Origin: Lepidurus packardi
Taxonomy: Eukaryota > Arthropoda > Branchiopoda > Notostraca > Triopsidae
Direction of reading: 5' to 3'
DNA: 64,000 bases
NCBI GenBank assembly: GCA_023053545.1
Contig: JAKZAN010000004.1
Coordinates: 1,984,001 to 2,048,000 of the forward strand
Under the pieces are notes generated by a model. It saw only the letters and a program-made list of their open reading frames with translations, made no database searches and was not told where the DNA came from. The position numbers and the translations under genes are program-made. Shown here one piece after another: positions 63,191 to 64,000 of this stretch. Every line of letters starts with the position of its first letter. Position 1 is the stretch's first letter.

Positions 63191-64000
63191 TTTACGGTTC
63201 AAAATACTTTCTGATAGGAAAGCGACATGAAAAATACTTTTTGACAGAAAAGTGTTTATGTGAAGGTAAAATATGTGAAGGTGTAGCCTTAAGCATAGGA
63301 TTACGCTCAATGAAAGTGACCTTTCGGTTTGTCGTCTGGACACTCAACAACTATTCCCCGTTCTGGGACGACTTGATCAACATTAAAAGTTAATGATAAT
63401 TAGCGTCCCGTCTAGCCTAGGTATAACGTTACAAGGTTAACAACATTAAAGGCAATTGACAACCTTACAGTAGTATATTTCACGGAGGAAATTTCGAAAA
63501 GATATAAAGAAAGCCTGCGTTGTGCTTAAGGGATGGGTGTCTTCAGGATTCACGGATTTTAGTTAAAATATACATGTATTGATTTAACGAAAAGTGTTAC
63601 GAAAGTTTGAGTTTTACGAAAAACGTCTTGTCAAGTCAGAGCTAAGAATGTGAGCCAACCCCGAAAACCAAACTTCTAACTAGGCTTACAAGTGGTATAT
63701 CACCACATTCGAATCACTCCGCAACAGTATAAGAGCAAAAACAAAACTGGGGACTTTAAACTTGTCACCCGGTTCCAAAAGGTTTTGCTACACTTTTTCT
63801 TTCGATATTTCGCACTGCAGTTCTGTACGACTTGTCGATTTGAAATCACAAATGGGAATGAATAATCAACTCATCGTAGGGGTGTACTGAGTTGATCATT
63901 TGCCACCCCCGCCACGAGGAGGCCTATTAGAGGTTAAAATGCTAAAGCTCTTCGTTAAAGCTATCGTTCCGGAACAGAATTCCAGGGTCTCGGCCCCTCA
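63191..64000. other. No recognised gene
   Basis: AT-rich sequence with short unsupported ORFs to the right edge. Confidence 0.45.

Noticed and set aside
1..64000. tRNA or rRNA genes
   Set aside because: No cloverleaf with A/B boxes or rRNA-like block was recognised; TTCGA-containing matches were isolated.

Overview
The window is a piece of an arthropod nuclear genome, most likely a crustacean. The host genes are three RR-1 chitin-binding cuticle proteins, a degenerate gustatory-receptor locus and a secreted PAN-domain protein. Their introns are short (about 60-180 bp). Everything else that can be recognised is transposable element, much of it nested.

Layout. 1-1640: a minus-strand Myb/SANT-like gene fragment beside a 420-codon ORF that resembles a viral glycoprotein. 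1641-6417: a nearly full-length but broken two-ORF LINE. 6562-14594: a Myb/SANT-like gene split by a complete BEL/Pao element (BEL-1, identical 392-bp LTRs, 5-bp TSD). 14595-22290: a 1.2-kb foldback, a Harbinger transposase C-terminus, a 5'-truncated hAT, and LINE and Ty3/Gypsy relics. 22304-29103: a hAT derivative (8-bp TSD) carrying a second BEL/Pao element (BEL-2) that has lost its protease region. 29976-38440: a large KDZ-type DNA transposon with 125-bp TIRs, a multi-exon transposase on the minus strand and an unrecognised multi-exon accessory gene on the plus strand. 38441-41180: a foldback made from the same TIR, a five-exon Harbinger transposase and an HTH fragment. 42780-52110: the cuticle and gustatory-receptor cluster. 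54068-55278: the PAN-domain gene. 55571-57425: an internally deleted THAP/DDE_4 (ISL2EU-like) transposon. 57637-59798: a 3'-truncated LINE on the minus strand. 59802-63190: a Harbinger-type Myb gene and transposase relic, split by an intact-looking hAT (59901-62484) with perfect 8-bp TSDs.

How it fits together. In two places a Harbinger-type Myb-like gene lies convergent to a DDE_4 transposase remnant, the usual two-gene arrangement of that superfamily. Later LINE, BEL and hAT insertions disrupted both. The most complete or youngest-looking elements are BEL-1, the hAT at 59901-62484 and possibly the KDZ element. The host cuticle genes share a TATA box, initiator and first exon. Two of them encode proteins differing by one residue, with closely similar introns, which indicates recent duplication or gene conversion.

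All calls come from reading the sequence; no database search was run. Intron boundaries are inferred from GT/AG sites and reading-frame continuity.
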